Positions 38,725-51,115 of a stretch of DNA of 64,000 bases are shown piece by piece (the first letter of the stretch is position 1; each line of letters starts with the position of its first letter). This DNA is from Glossina fuscipes (lineage: Eukaryota > Arthropoda > Insecta > Diptera > Glossinidae), in contig NW_023998422.1 of NCBI RefSeq assembly GCF_014805625.2, positions 8,297,049-8,361,048 on the forward strand. Direction: 5' to 3'. Below the pieces are notes generated by a model, which saw only the letters and a list, made by a program, of their open reading frames with translations, ran no database searches and had not been told where the DNA came from. The position numbers were made by a program, and so were the translations under genes.

Positions 38725-39115
38725 TATACTCCTGATGACCTCAATCGCCAAGATTTCAAGAGCCCGTGGTTTATTGGAGTAATCCGATCCTCCAACGTAA
38801 CCCCCAAGTACAAGTCTAATGGAGTTGGGTGGGTAATGGAGTTACACGATCACCGTACTTTTTTCTTAATAAATATGTTTTGTCATAAAATGTATGGCAT
38901 GCTGCACTTTTTTGTTAAACCATTTATGATCCCAGGCCAAATCATCTAACTCGTGCCAAAAAAAGTCAGTAATAACATTTCTGTAGTGTTCTGCATTGAC
39001 GGTAAGTGAAATGCCGTTATAAGTTCGCAAACAAACCACGGCCCGATCACCAGTTGGATCAGGTGTTTTCTTTACACCAAAGCGGTACTAAACCTTATTC
39101 ATTTATGGCCTCCAT
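38725..39115 (-). pseudogene. Tc1/mariner-type transposase relic
   Basis: Minus strand, around 39030-38890: a frame reading TVNAEHYRNVITDFFWHELD, then DKW-like DHKWFNKK, matches the segment that precedes WFQQDGATCH in insect mariner-like transposases. Around 38820-38728 a shifted frame reads GYV...DYSNKPRALEILAIEVIR, matching the LWGYVKDRVYADKP region. The catalytic segment between is lost and frames are broken, so it is dead. Confidence 0.65.
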
Positions 39116-39581
39116 TACACAGGAAAGAAAGATAAACGTGGATTGATTGTTTTCGTGTACGCTGTATAACTGTGTATGTATTGGATTCCAAAAATGATAG
39201 CAAGGTATAATGTATTGATAAAAAATTTATATTTGCTTCCAGAACCAAAGGCTGGATGATCTTGTGTACTGTTTTTTCGCTTTTTATGATAAAGTGAGGT
39301 AAAGACTAATATAAAGTGGCCTGATGCAGGGTAGTTAAAAGTCGGCCTTGCCAGTTTATAAACATTTCAACATTTTCCTTCCAATGCGTTGTTTATGAGA
39401 TCGAAAAGTGTTGTTTAAAACAAAACAAAAAACAATCAAGAGGTTGTGGAATATCTCCAGAAGCTTGCTTCCCTTCTTTCCCTTTAATGTAATGCTATGG
39501 TGACACTCGCTAAATCTGTTCATGCTGGGAAAGTCGTCAAAGAGCTGTTTAACGACTTCATGTTATATTTTAAACTCAGTC

Positions 39582-39625
39582 TGCCACATAGCTGAGCTGA
39601 TAGTGCCACATAGCTGAGCTGATAG
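39582..39625 (+). repeat. 22-bp tandem duplication
   Basis: A 22-bp unit containing CCACATAGCTGAGCTGATAG occurs twice with no mismatch. Confidence 0.95.
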
Positions 39626-41196
39626 TGAGTCTTGACTATCGAGACATTGTTAGCGGTTTTAACTCTCGGTGTGGTAGACCAGACTTGATTGTAGCTATAT
39701 AGGAATTGCTCAGTAGGTAAAGACATGATACTTATCGGATGGATACACTACCCTCTAGATTGCAGTCATCCCTTTTTCCATTTCAATTTTCTCTCCGTTT
39801 CTTGACCATGACCGTATTTCGCCTAAGGAGGAACACTCCGGATAAGTCATATTAAAAAAAAAAAGAAAAAATCAGTTACTGATCGTATTAACCTCGTAAC
39901 TGTACGACAATATACGCTCGCCTTGTATTCTAAATGTTTACAAAAAACAAATTTAGGTTAATAAACGAATTTCGTTTCGGGTGCTGGTAAAATGTGGGTT
40001 GAATTCTTTCCAATACGCTAAACTCAAGCAAACTATGTCAATATGTTGGTAAAAGAGAATAGATATGACGTGAATGTATATATAAACATGTGTAGATACA
40101 CGTACATATGTGCAGAGATAATTCTCAGCTATATGAACGTATGTAGCAAGACGTCATTGAACCATTTAACGATCTTAACTAATAGTCAGTTAGCGGTTTT
40201 CTTGCGAAGAGAAAATCTAGAAAGACCTTTTTCTTAAGTCTAAGTTTAACAAAAAAAAATAAAAAGAAAAAATGCTTGAAAAACATAACTGAATACTTGA
40301 AAACCCTTTACCACCGCATCTAAGTTTTTTCTTCTTTCGTCATTAATCAACTTTTAAAGGTTGTCTTCAGGGTCTTTAAAGTTAATTAAATAAACTTTCT
40401 TCTGTATTCATATCAAAAAAAAAAATAATAAAATAAAATAAATAACTTAAGTGACTTTTCATTGTTTCTCATTGTTTTCCGTAACTCTACGAAAGCAGTT
40501 AACTGTATGAATAAAGGCGGATATTGCTTTGTGACGACCTTTGACTTGTAGCAGAACTAGTAGAAAACGGATTCTCTTTGTACCTTAGCCCTTAAAAACT
40601 GTTTTTCAAACTTAATCATAAAATGAAAGCGAATGATAGGCGTAAGGCTGTAAGTAAAGAAGCTGGGAAGCTAAGCTATGCTAGATTAAATCCAAATGAA
40701 TCGTAATTAAGTCAAGAGTGCATTGAATTTTCTACAGCGATTATGTGGCGCTTCTCGCTCTGTGTATATTAGTTAGGGGCCTATATGTGTGTGTGTACGC
40801 TTTGTGCTGTAATAAAAAGAAAAAAAACTCATAAATCATTGTAGCCTTCAAACGTATGCAACCATATCTCCACAAACACCATTCAATTTACGTTTCATGC
40901 ATAGCTGTAAACTACAAATAACCGTTTGTTACATAGTTTATGTAAAAGAAGAAAAAAAAAAGAAAAAAAAAAAAAGGAGAGAAAAAATTACAATTTAGAA
41001 AAAAGCAGACGAACCAGAACAAGTGCAAGAATTATTTCATCGCGATGTTGTGTTTCTAGTTTTACTAACACATATTTTTCAAGCAAAAGAAATAAAAATC
41101 TATAAATTTGTCATGAGACAAACAAACGACTTAAGCAGCAAACTTGACGCTTGATAGCATTCATAGAATTTTCCAGATTTTCACGATCCATGGAAA

Positions 41197-41224
41197 GGGG
41201 GAAGGGGGGGAGGGAGGGGGGGGG
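41197..41224 (+). other. G-rich tract, quadruplex-type
   Basis: Four guanine tracts of 5, 7, 3 and 9 bases are separated only by AA, A and A. This fits the four-tract short-loop rule for a G-quadruplex on the plus strand and is exceptional in this AT-rich window. Confidence 0.85.
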
Positions 41225-42126
41225 AGTGATGAAAAAAAATGCAAACGTACCAATATTAAACGATTTTCCATATTCAATTGCGGTAATAAACAAACCCACA
41301 CGAACGTACACAAACGTACAGAAGCTCTTAAGTAGCAATAAATTATTTACTTATTTATTTATTTATTTATTCGTTTTTTTTTTTTCTTTTTTTGAATGCT
41401 GTATATGTGTGTGTGTATATATATATAAGAAAAATTTCACTTTGTTTATTTATTTATTTATTTCTTTTTTTTTTATTTTTATAGCAATCACGGTTCTTTT
41501 TGTTTTCTCTTCTCTTTATTTAGCTATCAAAGCAAAATTAAGCGCATATTTCTTTTCAATATAACCAAACGCTAGAAATGTTGCAAAAGAACTGATCCAA
41601 CTGATCCCCACTATGTATGGTAAGAGTAAGAAACCATTGTAAAGCATTGACACTGGCATTGGCATCCAACAATAGCATAAAAACTCTTTCAATGCCACGG
41701 CCGTTTACGTTTTAAGGAAATCTTATCGTCTTCAACTCACTTTACAAGCACTGGGTGAGTAAAGACTTCTTCTGTTTGCATAAACTTTTTTCTTTTCTCA
41801 CTCAATAAGCTCTTATATCTTTTTTGTAATACGCATCGAGTGAGATTATTTTTTGCGTCTGCTTGCAGTAACAAAGAAAAGCACAACAATAGAATAATGT
41901 CCAGGGATGGAAAAATTAGTAGCAATGGCGGTACAGGCGGTACATAATAAATATTCTGACATACTTTGGGTTCGCTTTTTACAAATTCTGAGAGACTGTT
42001 GGAGTGCTTCTTAAAAATTCTAAGAATACCCTTGGAGTGCTTCTTTACAAAGTAACGGTAGTCACGTAGGAACAATAATAACGCTAGTGGTAACACAAAC
42101 AGTATAATGAGGACAATAAACCGCTC

Positions 42127-42450
42127 TCAACGTGGTATTGTTTCGCACTGCTTCGGGATGAGCCAGTCATCTTCAGTTGTTGTTCCTTTAGTTTTATCAA
42201 TAAGCCGCATGAGATGGCACTCCCCAATTGAATGTTTCGAAAGTATTGCAGTACGATTTTGCCTACAAATGCATAGATGGATGGATGGAAGCGATCTTTT
42301 TGCCGTTTCTTTTAGTATTTCGTTTATTTTTTGAACAGCGAACGGTTCAAACCGATTAATTGTTGTCAGTTCCGTTCCCCGGAGTTTGCGCTTAACAACA
42401 GACCGTAGTTTACGAACTGATATTAGGTCATCCACTTTTGGCCCACCAGA
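42127..42450 (-). other. Unidentified open frame, possibly transposon-derived
   Basis: The minus strand stays open for about 105 codons (GGPKVDDLISVRKLRSVVKR, later LSKHSIGECHLMRLIDKT). Its basic N-terminal part is faintly like the helix-turn-helix region of Tc1-type transposases, and mariner sequence lies just beside it. I do not recognise it with confidence. Confidence 0.25.
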
Positions 42451-42513
42451 CCTAGAATATTGTCTTCCTTGCTAAGCGATTTAGCCTAGCGGTCAATGCA
42501 TATGTTCCGCCTG

Positions 42514-42620
42514 CCACTTTTCATCGCCAGTTATGATATAATGAAAACAAGACTTTCTTTTCTATCGTAGTGGCAGAGAAAAATTGCCGCCAACGAATGC
42601 GGTCAATATTTTCCTGGTTA
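42514..42620 (-). pseudogene. Mariner transposase fragment
   Basis: The minus strand encodes KSCFHYIITGDEKW (42556-42514), the conserved FLHRIVTGDEKW block with the first catalytic Asp of mariner transposases. Just upstream AIFLCHYDRKE resembles the preceding LLERQKR segment with a frameshift. Homology ends abruptly after the Trp. Confidence 0.7.
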
Positions 42621-44550
42621 AAAGAAGTATATTTGTCTTCCGAGTGGCTATTTTCGTTAGAAGGCTAATCTTTAAAAAAAAACCCAACCCCAGATGTCTG
42701 TGTACTTTGCAGGTGGTCTTGCGGCCATCTATGGGCAAATTCCGGTTTCATATTTACATAACTGGCAGAGATGCACTGTATGGACAGTAACATAAACGAT
42801 TCCATTTTTTTTCCAGAATAACGCAACCGAAGTTATAACCTTTTTAAATGTACCGTCGATACATTCGTCGAGGAATACAAGAGGAATAGTCTAACATTCA
42901 TTTCGTTTACCTTTCGTCTGGAGACTGTTTATTTCATCTGTCCACAGTTGTTCGGACGCAACTTTGTTTAGCTCCAATTATTTTCGCTGGCGACTCAGCA
43001 TATACGTTTTCTCCTTTTTTAAAAAACGGCGTCGTTCTGTCTTATCATTTTTAATAATTCGATTTTTTAACCATTATGTTTGGTATCTAGTGTAAGATTG
43101 GGAATAATCGAAAGCAACAGATCGAAATGCTATCCGAGCAATCTACCTTCTTTTTTTTTTTACTTTTCGAACAACCCAATATTATAGGAACTTTTCAGAG
43201 AAGTATTCAAGTCTAATCTGCAACCACCTTTCCTGTTGGTTTTTTTCCCATTGCTTTCCAATGTATTTTCCATATTCTGCAAAAATGGAAAAAAGTTCGC
43301 CACGCCCATCCAATATTATAAAGTAGGAAAATTCAATTTTTTTCGATTTTTTTTAGATCTTTTTGAGGTCAAGGTTGTGGGCGTGAAAAGTCCATTATAG
43401 TCGAATATCATTTTTTTTCTAATTTCTATTTTTTTAAACTCATTAAGTTCTACTCTATGATCAGGGATTTGGGAATTAAACGAAATTTTTTCAACTTTAT
43501 CTGTCTTAGAGCCACTGCAAAGAATGAAATGAAGAGTGGGAGTGGATGTGAAAATACTTGGGATGCTGTGGACTTTGTTTTACGAAATTCTTGGAAAAAA
43601 TGAAAAGAATAGTATCGCTCTGCCATGGGATCCAAATTCGTATTTATCAAGTACGAAGACGATATGATGATATTGATATCTTATCCTACATAATACATGC
43701 AAATGAATTTTCTTTCTTATAACTCATTCAAATTATCTATTATGAGTATAATAGATGATGTAAAATATTTACTTTGAAATTTTTTTCTTTTTTTTTTCAG
43801 GTCGATGGCTATCTTCATTAACATTTAGCGAAAGTTATGAAATGTTATTCAAATTATTGGAAAACCTTCGTTAATGAATGATTAGCTTTTTCGCGGTTTA
43901 ACGAGAGCTTTAACAAAAATGTTTGTTGGGTGGTTTTGCTTAAAAATCCCCTATCAACTGTTATTTACTTATTTATTTTTAATTTTTCGATAATAATTAA
44001 TAAAAAAAGCAAAACACTTGTTAATCGTCATTTTCAAAACCGCAATTAGATTAAAAAATTAACTTAATCAAAATCAGTTGATAATGTGTGCATGTGTGTG
44101 TGTGTGTGAGTTGAAGTATGTTTGCTACTGATAATGAATCATATCAGGTGTTTGTGTAATTGATTATTTAGAAATTATTATTTAAGGGGATCGGCCGTTA
44201 GTAAATATCTATATAGACAGACAAACACAAATACATATATGTATATAGTCATATCCACACTCAAACTTAACACGTACTCATACACATCACACATGCTTGC
44301 GTTTATCAAGTTTTCAGTGTCAAAACAAAAATTACTAAACCGGCAAATAAATCGTAAATGCTTGGCCGCCCATTGGGGTCATTAGGCGGACAAAAGCTGT
44401 TTTTATTTTTGTTTTCGTTTTCATGTTTTTTTACCATTGATGTCATTTGTTTTTCACGTACTCTTTTTAAAGATATATAATATCTTGTAAGCTTTCGGAA
44501 GTTCAAATTGTTATATACGATAATAAATAAAAATTTAGCTTTACTAGCTT

Positions 44551-44574
44551 CTCTCTCTCTCTCTCTCTCTCTCT
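44551..44574 (+). repeat. (CT)n microsatellite
   Basis: About twelve CT units occur without interruption, followed by an imperfect pyrimidine tract to about 44597. Confidence 0.9.
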
Positions 44575-46617
44575 AACTTATTCTCTCTTTCGCTCTGCGA
44601 CTGCTACTTTGTCTATTTGCGAAAATTAGATATTTTTTATTGCCAAGTATTGATTTTATTTTTATTTTAATTTTTTTTTTTCCATTTCATTACGTGTGGA
44701 TATGTTTATGTGTTTGCTTTTAACAAATTATTGCTGCAAACTTAGGTAAATAATGTTAGAAAAAAAGTAAAAAAAAAATTTGTATGCACTTTGCAGCGAA
44801 TTTTGGATAACCATCACCTAAGAGGTGATCACCTGAAGAGTTTAAAGTCATACCTAATAAGGTAAATGGAATTTTTTTTCAAACGAAATTTTCATGTTCC
44901 GACAACTACTTATGCTAACCTGCAAAAAAAAAAAATTTTTTTCTTTGCTCTTTTTGCTTTTCTCCTAGTGCTATTTGTGGAGTGCGTATTACATTGGTTT
45001 GGTAAGCTAAATATATACAAATGTATAGACAAGGCTTCACCTTTCTCTTTCAAATTTTGTGATTTTATGGAATTCCAATAGCAAGATGGAGAAACTGTTA
45101 AAGAGCAGACACCGGACAACAATGGATAGCTAAGGCAGTTAAATGGACACCTGGATCACTATTATTTACACTCAAGGACGAATTTTGCTTGGCTTTATTA
45201 ATAACTACGATGACGCGGCAAAAAATTGAGAGGGCTTAGCTGGAAAGCTTTGATGCATCCACTTTCCCCTGCTACATCGATGAGATTCTGAAGCTTTGCG
45301 AAAAATATCACACGTTCGTGGATAACAACTTTTTAAATTCAGTTTTATTTGCTTCGGAATCTTCAGCAGAAGCAAGTCAATATGGTAAACAAGTGGTCAA
45401 TTTCATCGAATAAGAATCCTATGGGCTACTTCATCGAATTAGATTGTTAAGCGTTGCGAGTGAAAATTTAAAAGTAACCGAGCATGAGTTTTTTGAAACA
45501 AAGTTATTTTCTGCCAAAGTTGTTCAGGTCGGGTATTTTCTGGGCTAAAATGCGGGTATCTACTCATTCTTTGCCTTTGTAAGTCCCCTGCAAAAAAGAC
45601 GATAATTGCTTTAAGATTTATTGGGTGTAATCACCAATTACGCTGAACGTATGAAAATTGTTTACATTTTTCCGTATCGTCAGCCACGCTAAGGATTCGG
45701 TTTTCCATGAACTTCCTTAAGTGTAGCTAACAAGTTGACGGATATTTTTAACGTACTTTTCACCTTGACTCGATAGTGTTCAAAAGCAGTTGCAGTTGGA
45801 CTACTTGGATCCATTTTTCTTATCTTTTCTACCATTCTAAAATATCTGATTATCGAAAGGCAAAGAGCTTTGAGTAAATTACATATTGCGAATCGTCGGA
45901 TAGCGCTTTCTACTTGATCCGATAATGTTCAAAAAGCAGTCAAAAAAGGCTTTCAATAAACAAATTTCTCATTTCTTAGGGTGATTACGAAGCATTTGAT
46001 ACTGATTTTGAAATGTTACAAATGCAACAACAATATCAATATGATTTCAATATTTTGAACGTAAGACTTTAGTAAGAAATCGCTTAGACCGGTAACTCTT
46101 AACACATGTAGTCAGTTAGTTGTTTTTCAATTTTTTTATTTTTATTTTTTTTTATTTAATATTTAAAGTCCAAAGTGTGCTAAGAAAGAGCTCACACTGA
46201 GGTTAACCCACTTAAATTACAGTGTAAATAAATGAAATAAAAATCATAGTTAAGATGAAATGTTTCTCAGAACCAACATTAATTTATAAAAAATTACTGC
46301 GTTTACAAATTCAATTTTTTTCTTTAAGGTGTCTGTTTAACAATTGAAATTATAATTATCATCATTAGTTATTGCTTTGTTATGAGGAGGAAGGACATGA
46401 CTAGTAATCACATTAAGTGAATGAATTTAATTCTTTTAATAAATTCTCTCGGTTTCAGTTCGGTTCAGCTATGTATTGCTTTGATCAAAAAAATACATAT
46501 TGTTGTTACCATTATTACTGTTATTTATTTATTATCCTGAAGAAATGATTTTTTGGACTAAAAGTAAGATGAGTCTTAGCAATTAACTCACTCATGTCTA
46601 CCTTTAAAACAAGGAAA

Positions 46618-46925
46618 CACACTATAGTGAGCTATGTCCCACGTTCTTTATGTAATGACTTTTCAAAATAACACGTTGGGTGGTACTCGAGAATTTGGTC
46701 TCACCCGAATCATTTTCAATAGCGTTCGCCATTTTTCAGGTTTTCAGTTATCATCCTGCTGGTTGAGTGAAAGAAAACAAGACGGACGGACGGACAGACG
46801 GGCAGAGGGATATACAAGCTCTGAATCTCTTTCTGGACCGCGATAATAGAACGTGAGTCTAGTTCAAGCGCTTGTGGGTGTTGCGTACATCCGCGCAAAC
46901 TTAATTTACCCCAGAACCATAACTG
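46618..46925 (+). repeat. Dispersed repeat family A copy, near full length
   Basis: It begins ACACTATAGTGAGCTATG with the palindromic CACTATAGTG terminus intact. It continues with ATGACTTTTCAAAATAA, TTTTCAATAGCGTTCGCC, GACGGACGGACAGACG and GTTGCGTACATCCGCGCAAA, ending in TTTACCCCAGAACCATAACT. Confidence 0.75.
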
Positions 46926-47879
46926 GTGCCGGACAGATGATTAGTCTAAATGTGTTAATTAAGTTGAATATTATATTGACATCACGTCCGGCAGACGTTA
47001 TTCAAAGTGTCTATACGACGGATGTTACGCCGAAGACGCACCTTCGAGTCGGGAAAAGGTCACACACACTCGTGCTTTTTTAATTGCAGACCCTGTTTAC
47101 CAGTAATTGCGGACTCTGAAGTAGTAGATTTCTTCCGCTGGCTTGTCGCGGTTGCGATAAGCGAATTAAAACTATTGAGCCACATTAACACTTAATTAAG
47201 TTTTGAAAACATTTTAAATACAATTAATCACGCACACGTTATGTCCACACATGCACATCATTTTCTTCACAACATTATTCACTGATAGTCAATAACTTTT
47301 CCCGTCATTCTAAGAAGGATAAATTGATCTTATAGAGTTACCTACAACGGATCTATTTTGTAATATCGCCGTTAAGTAGAAAACCATGCTCGAACGGACA
47401 GTCAGTTACCATAGAATAAAAACGATACGGACCGCCTTCACTTTTTATGGCAACCAATTCGACCATCCAACCATAAGCCGGCTTTGCTTCACATGGCAGT
47501 TAAGTTGTTCGAACTGACCGTTCGTACTCTCTATGCCAGTTTGCCTGCTGATTGAAGTGACAGCCAGAATGATGAGATGGTGGTGTCCTACGCGCCCCTT
47601 GTGCTAAGATCTTAATGCAGAAATATTCCCCTAATAAAAATAGCTTCAGGACAATATGTGATAGCAGAACGTATTGAGCAGATATTTGCATGGGTTTGTT
47701 AATGCTATTGCTGGAATACTTACGTGCATGCGCTTGTTTATAATTTAAATAAGAGAATCTTTAATTTTAATTTGAAGCAAATCTTACTGAAAGCGAGTAT
47801 TATTGAAATCCATGTTTGGATGTTTGAATTAACCCGACTAAAACGTTTTACTAGAGTCCAACTTTAGTTTCCAAAATAC

Positions 47880-48470
47880 ATCATACTAGGATCCTGCACA
47901 GCACATGACAATAGATCCTTTTAGAATGCGCGAAGAAGACCTTAAGAATACATCCTAGAATGCACGGTTATCTATCACAACAGACTGCATTTGAATCCAG
48001 CGCTCCGAGAACAGGCTCTCGATAGGCCACTACTTATTAAAATAGACATTTTTAGAAGGCACTTTCTGCTATTAGAGTCACCGCTGTTGGAATCTACCAT
48101 ATGACAATATGCCCCATTAGAGTCGAGCGTGATATACATCACGCGCTATTGGAATCCGCCGCCATATATCGAAACGGGCCCTTTTAGAATGCACCCTTGT
48201 CCGTCATAATAGATTCGCTTAGAACGCATCATATTCTATTGGAATTGGTCCTATTATAATCCACCATTAGAGATCATAATCGATTATCCCCACGATAAAA
48301 ACAGATTCAAATGCACCGTTGGCTGGCGTCATGGATCTTATCGAAATCCACCATTGCCTATTTGAATAAGTCCTGTCCTTTCCGGGTCCTGGGATCCGCC
48401 AGTGCATATAAGAATAGATATTTTTCGAATGCGCAGTTACATATTAGCATTGATTCAAATTTATTTGGAA
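47880..48470 (+). repeat. Degenerate 35-bp tandem array
   Basis: The words AGAATGCACC and GGAATCCACC recur with AATAGAT-like spacers at a 35-bp period. Four consecutive units are exactly 35 bp: 48146-48180, 48181-48215, 48216-48250 and 48251-48285; a fifth is 48338-48372. Units are heavily diverged, and AATGCACC and AATCCACC types roughly alternate, hinting at a 70-bp higher order. The period is not a multiple of three and no frame stays open, so it is not a coding repeat. Confidence 0.75.
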
Positions 48471-49135
48471 CTTAAGTTTAAACCCTCGATCACAGGCTTT
48501 CCTGTTTCGATTTCCAAAAATACTCTATTGGTAGAATGGATGAAACAAGCAGACTCAAATAAATGATTAGCTACAAAACTGTATTTTTAATTTATTGAGA
48601 AAATTCCTAACCTTTTCTTCAAGTTCAAGTCAAGTTGTGAACTGATAGGATGGATGTGCTTGATTAATCATTGCGAGTATAAATTCAGTGATGTAATTAT
48701 AAATTTGTGTGCATATCGAAATATCGCTTTTAATTAGATTAATTAATTCTAGTAAATTAATTTTTAATAAACGTGAACAAATCGTCAACAAGTATGTAAA
48801 TCTGATATCCATGCTCATACATCCATACATAGACAGATAGAAAGACAGTAGTTTGTAAAGCACATGTGTTAATGGAAAAATTATTGCATCCTATACTTGC
48901 TATGACGTATGCAGTTTGATTGCAATCAATGCACACATTATCACACACACACACATAATTACAATTAAAATCAATTTAGAATTACATCTAACACATATCG
49001 TATTGATATATATAATATATATTTACATATATATATATATATATATATATACGTAAAAAAAAAACAAAAGGTCGTATTAACCGTATACGTTTAACCGTTT
49101 AGTTGTTTTGTTTACTATTAGGCTCGAAGGAAAAC

Positions 49136-49168
49136 TATATAAAAACCCCTTGAGTTTATTAATTCGTA
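49136..49168 (+). promoter_or_regulatory. Core promoter of first OS-D gene
   Basis: TATATAAA (49136-49143) is followed 32 nt after its first base by AGTTAGTTG (from 49168), a likely initiator. The leader to the ATG would be about 81 nt. The same pair at the same spacing precedes the second OS-D gene. Confidence 0.7.
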
Positions 49169-49248
49169 GTTAGTTGCCTCTGTGATCTGATCTGTGATCA
49201 ATTGAATTCCTATTGTAGTTACACAAGTTTTACAAGTATTTGATTAAA

Positions 49249-49635
49249 ATGAAATTTCTAACAATCGCTGTCGCTGTCGTCCTTATGACCATCGCGGTTA
49301 TAGCCGAAGAGCAGTACACGACTAAATTCGATAATGTTGATGTCGATGAAATTCTCGCATCGGATCGTTTATTCGATAATTATTTCAAATGCTTAGTTGA
49401 CGAGGGTAAATGCACACCCGAAGGTCGTGAACTAAAGAAGACATTGCCCGATGCCTTGGAAACGGCGTGCACCAAATGCAATGATAAGCAAAAAGCGACT
49501 GTCGATAAAGTTATACGCTTCCTCACCGAGAAAAAGCCTGAACAATGGAAGGCATTGCAAGCGAAATACGATCCATCCGGTGAATATCTTAAAAAATACA
49601 GAGCCGAAGCTGAGAAACGTGGCATTAAGGTTTAA
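49249..49635 (+). CDS. Chemosensory protein (OS-D/pherokine family), copy 1
   Basis: A small secreted alpha-helical carrier of hydrophobic ligands. 128 residues: signal peptide about 1-19 ([18 protein letters not shown]), mature start [20 protein letters not shown], then the family's four cysteines at 48, 55, 74 and 77 with CX6CX18CX2C spacing. The C-terminal part [10 protein letters not shown] is also characteristic. The start is ATG 49249, which gives a clean signal peptide. There is no intron in the coding region. It resembles the second copy at 59304 over the whole length, with well over half of residues identical by eye. In flies this group includes PebIII and Phk-3; I cannot say which is the orthologue. 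Confidence 0.93.
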   Translation: MKFLTIAVAVVLMTIAVIAEEQYTTKFDNVDVDEILASDRLFDNYFKCLVDEGKCTPEGRELKKTLPDALETACTKCNDKQKATVDKVIRFLTEKKPEQWKALQAKYDPSGEYLKKYRAEAEKRGIKV

Positions 49636-50199
49636 ATTAATTTAATGCTTTAACGCGTCGAATGCTAATACTCCCCAAAGTGTAACATGTGCAAATAGTT
49701 ATTTACTAAACATTTTTGTTGAGTGTATGCTATAAAATTGTATATCCTTTCAAGTATTTTAAATAAAATATACATCCGGCTGTTAACTATTAATTTACAA
49801 AGCAAAAGACAAAATTGTTTTATTAAGAATCGATCATACCGATACACTGACCCTTACTCTTCTTAACCTTGAAAAGAAAAACTATCTTCTTTGAATCTTC
49901 ACGCCTAGGCTTTCGATACTTAAGACTGATTACTAACTATTATTATTATTGTATTAACACATCGTGCGACCTATGCAAACCTTGAGTGCCTTTCATATGA
50001 CGCCTCAACTGTCCAATGGCCTTATTGGCGACAAAAACGTGAAAATTTTGTGACAATTTATTAAAAATGTTGACTAAATATTCTTTGTTTTTGTGTACTC
50101 TGTTATCGCTTCTTTGGATCATTATTTTTTTTTTTTTGTACCCACCACTGTAAGACGGAGGTATACTCATTTTGTTTTTTTCCCTAATGTATGTAGCAT

Positions 50200-50425
50200 C
50201 CAAAAGGTAGCTTCAGAGATCCTACAAAGTATATATATTCCGGATCAGCGTGAAATTCTGAGTTGATTTAGCCTTGTCTGTCCGTCTGTGTGTTTGTGTA
50301 GTGTGTGTTGTTGTTGGCACTCTCCAAGTCGCAAAAATGAAGACATCGACTTCAAATTTAGTGGAAACATTGAAAGTTTCTGGACGCGCGTTGCGATTAA
50401 AAGTGGGCCAAATCGCTCCGGAGCT
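50200..50425 (+). repeat. Dispersed repeat family B copy
   Basis: Landmarks in order: AGCTTCAGAGATCCTACAAA, GTATATATATTCCGGATCAG, GCCTTGTCTGTCCGTCTGTG, GGCACTCTCCAAGTCGC, ATCGACTTCAAATTTAGTGG and GGACGCGCGTTGCGATTAAA. Confidence 0.7.
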
Positions 50426-50934
50426 CAGTTTTTTTTAACAATAACTTTTGGATTTTTGCCCGTTACTCGGAAATTATTAAAGTTAGAAGGGTGCAAATTT
50501 TCCACATTTATGTTACGAAACACGCTACTCTTCAGGCCCAAAAATGTTATTATTCGGCCATGCCTGGACAAAGATACAAATAATTAAATTTTATTTTTTT
50601 CACTTTTTTGATATTTCTATGCTTATTGATCACAAGACAAACGAGACGGAATGTTTAAAACTATTTTGTACACTCTTCAAATGAAGATATACTATCTGCC
50701 TAAAAATGGGTTAATTTTAAAATGAATGTCGTAGACGCCGCCATTAATTTTTTTTTTGATAGTACCAGCGAGTGCCGAATAAAAAAGCTTGGCGAGTGGA
50801 ATGCAAAGAGCATAAAGGTGGCGATGCGAAATTCGGCCCTTGCCGAATATAACTTTCTTATTTGTATATTTAATCGCTCGGAGAATATCTTCTATTCGTG
50901 TAACCGAGACACGGTCAGAAAGAAGTGAGGAAAG

Positions 50935-51115
50935 GAAAAGAGAAGAAGAAAGGGACATGGTGTTCGCCGCCTAGTGAGTGTCTGCTCAATCGGTAAGTGT
51001 TATGACTTTAATGACTGAGCGCTCACTATAGTCACAGCCGAAGTAAACTCTACCACGCTTAAGATTTGAATCTAGGGACATTGACTTGGTAGTCGCGATT
51101 CTTACTTACTTGCAA
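50935..51115 (-). repeat. tRNA-like SINE copy
   Basis: On the minus strand, ATCGCGACTACCAAGTCAAT, then TAGATTCAAATCTTAAGCG and TGGTAGAGTTTAC, match the head of the 24.25 kb element. The body (CATAACACTTACCGATTGAG) matches the copy near 10.7 kb. Confidence 0.65.

Larger units (their letters stand above)
36209..49135. other. Large intergenic region, spz3-like to first OS-D gene
   Basis: Thirteen kilobases without a supportable cellular gene. It contains mariner-type relics (38.7-39.1, 42.5 kb), family A copies (38.16, 46.6 kb), a G-rich tract (41.2 kb), TTTA and CT microsatellites (41.3-41.5, 44.55 kb) and the 35-bp degenerate array (47.88-48.47 kb). Other open frames lack motifs. Confidence 0.65.

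Noticed and set aside
42484..42560. A-box-like TAGCCTAGCGGTCAATGC suggesting another tRNA or SINE
   Set aside because: No B-box follows, and the same bases overlap the mariner fragment.
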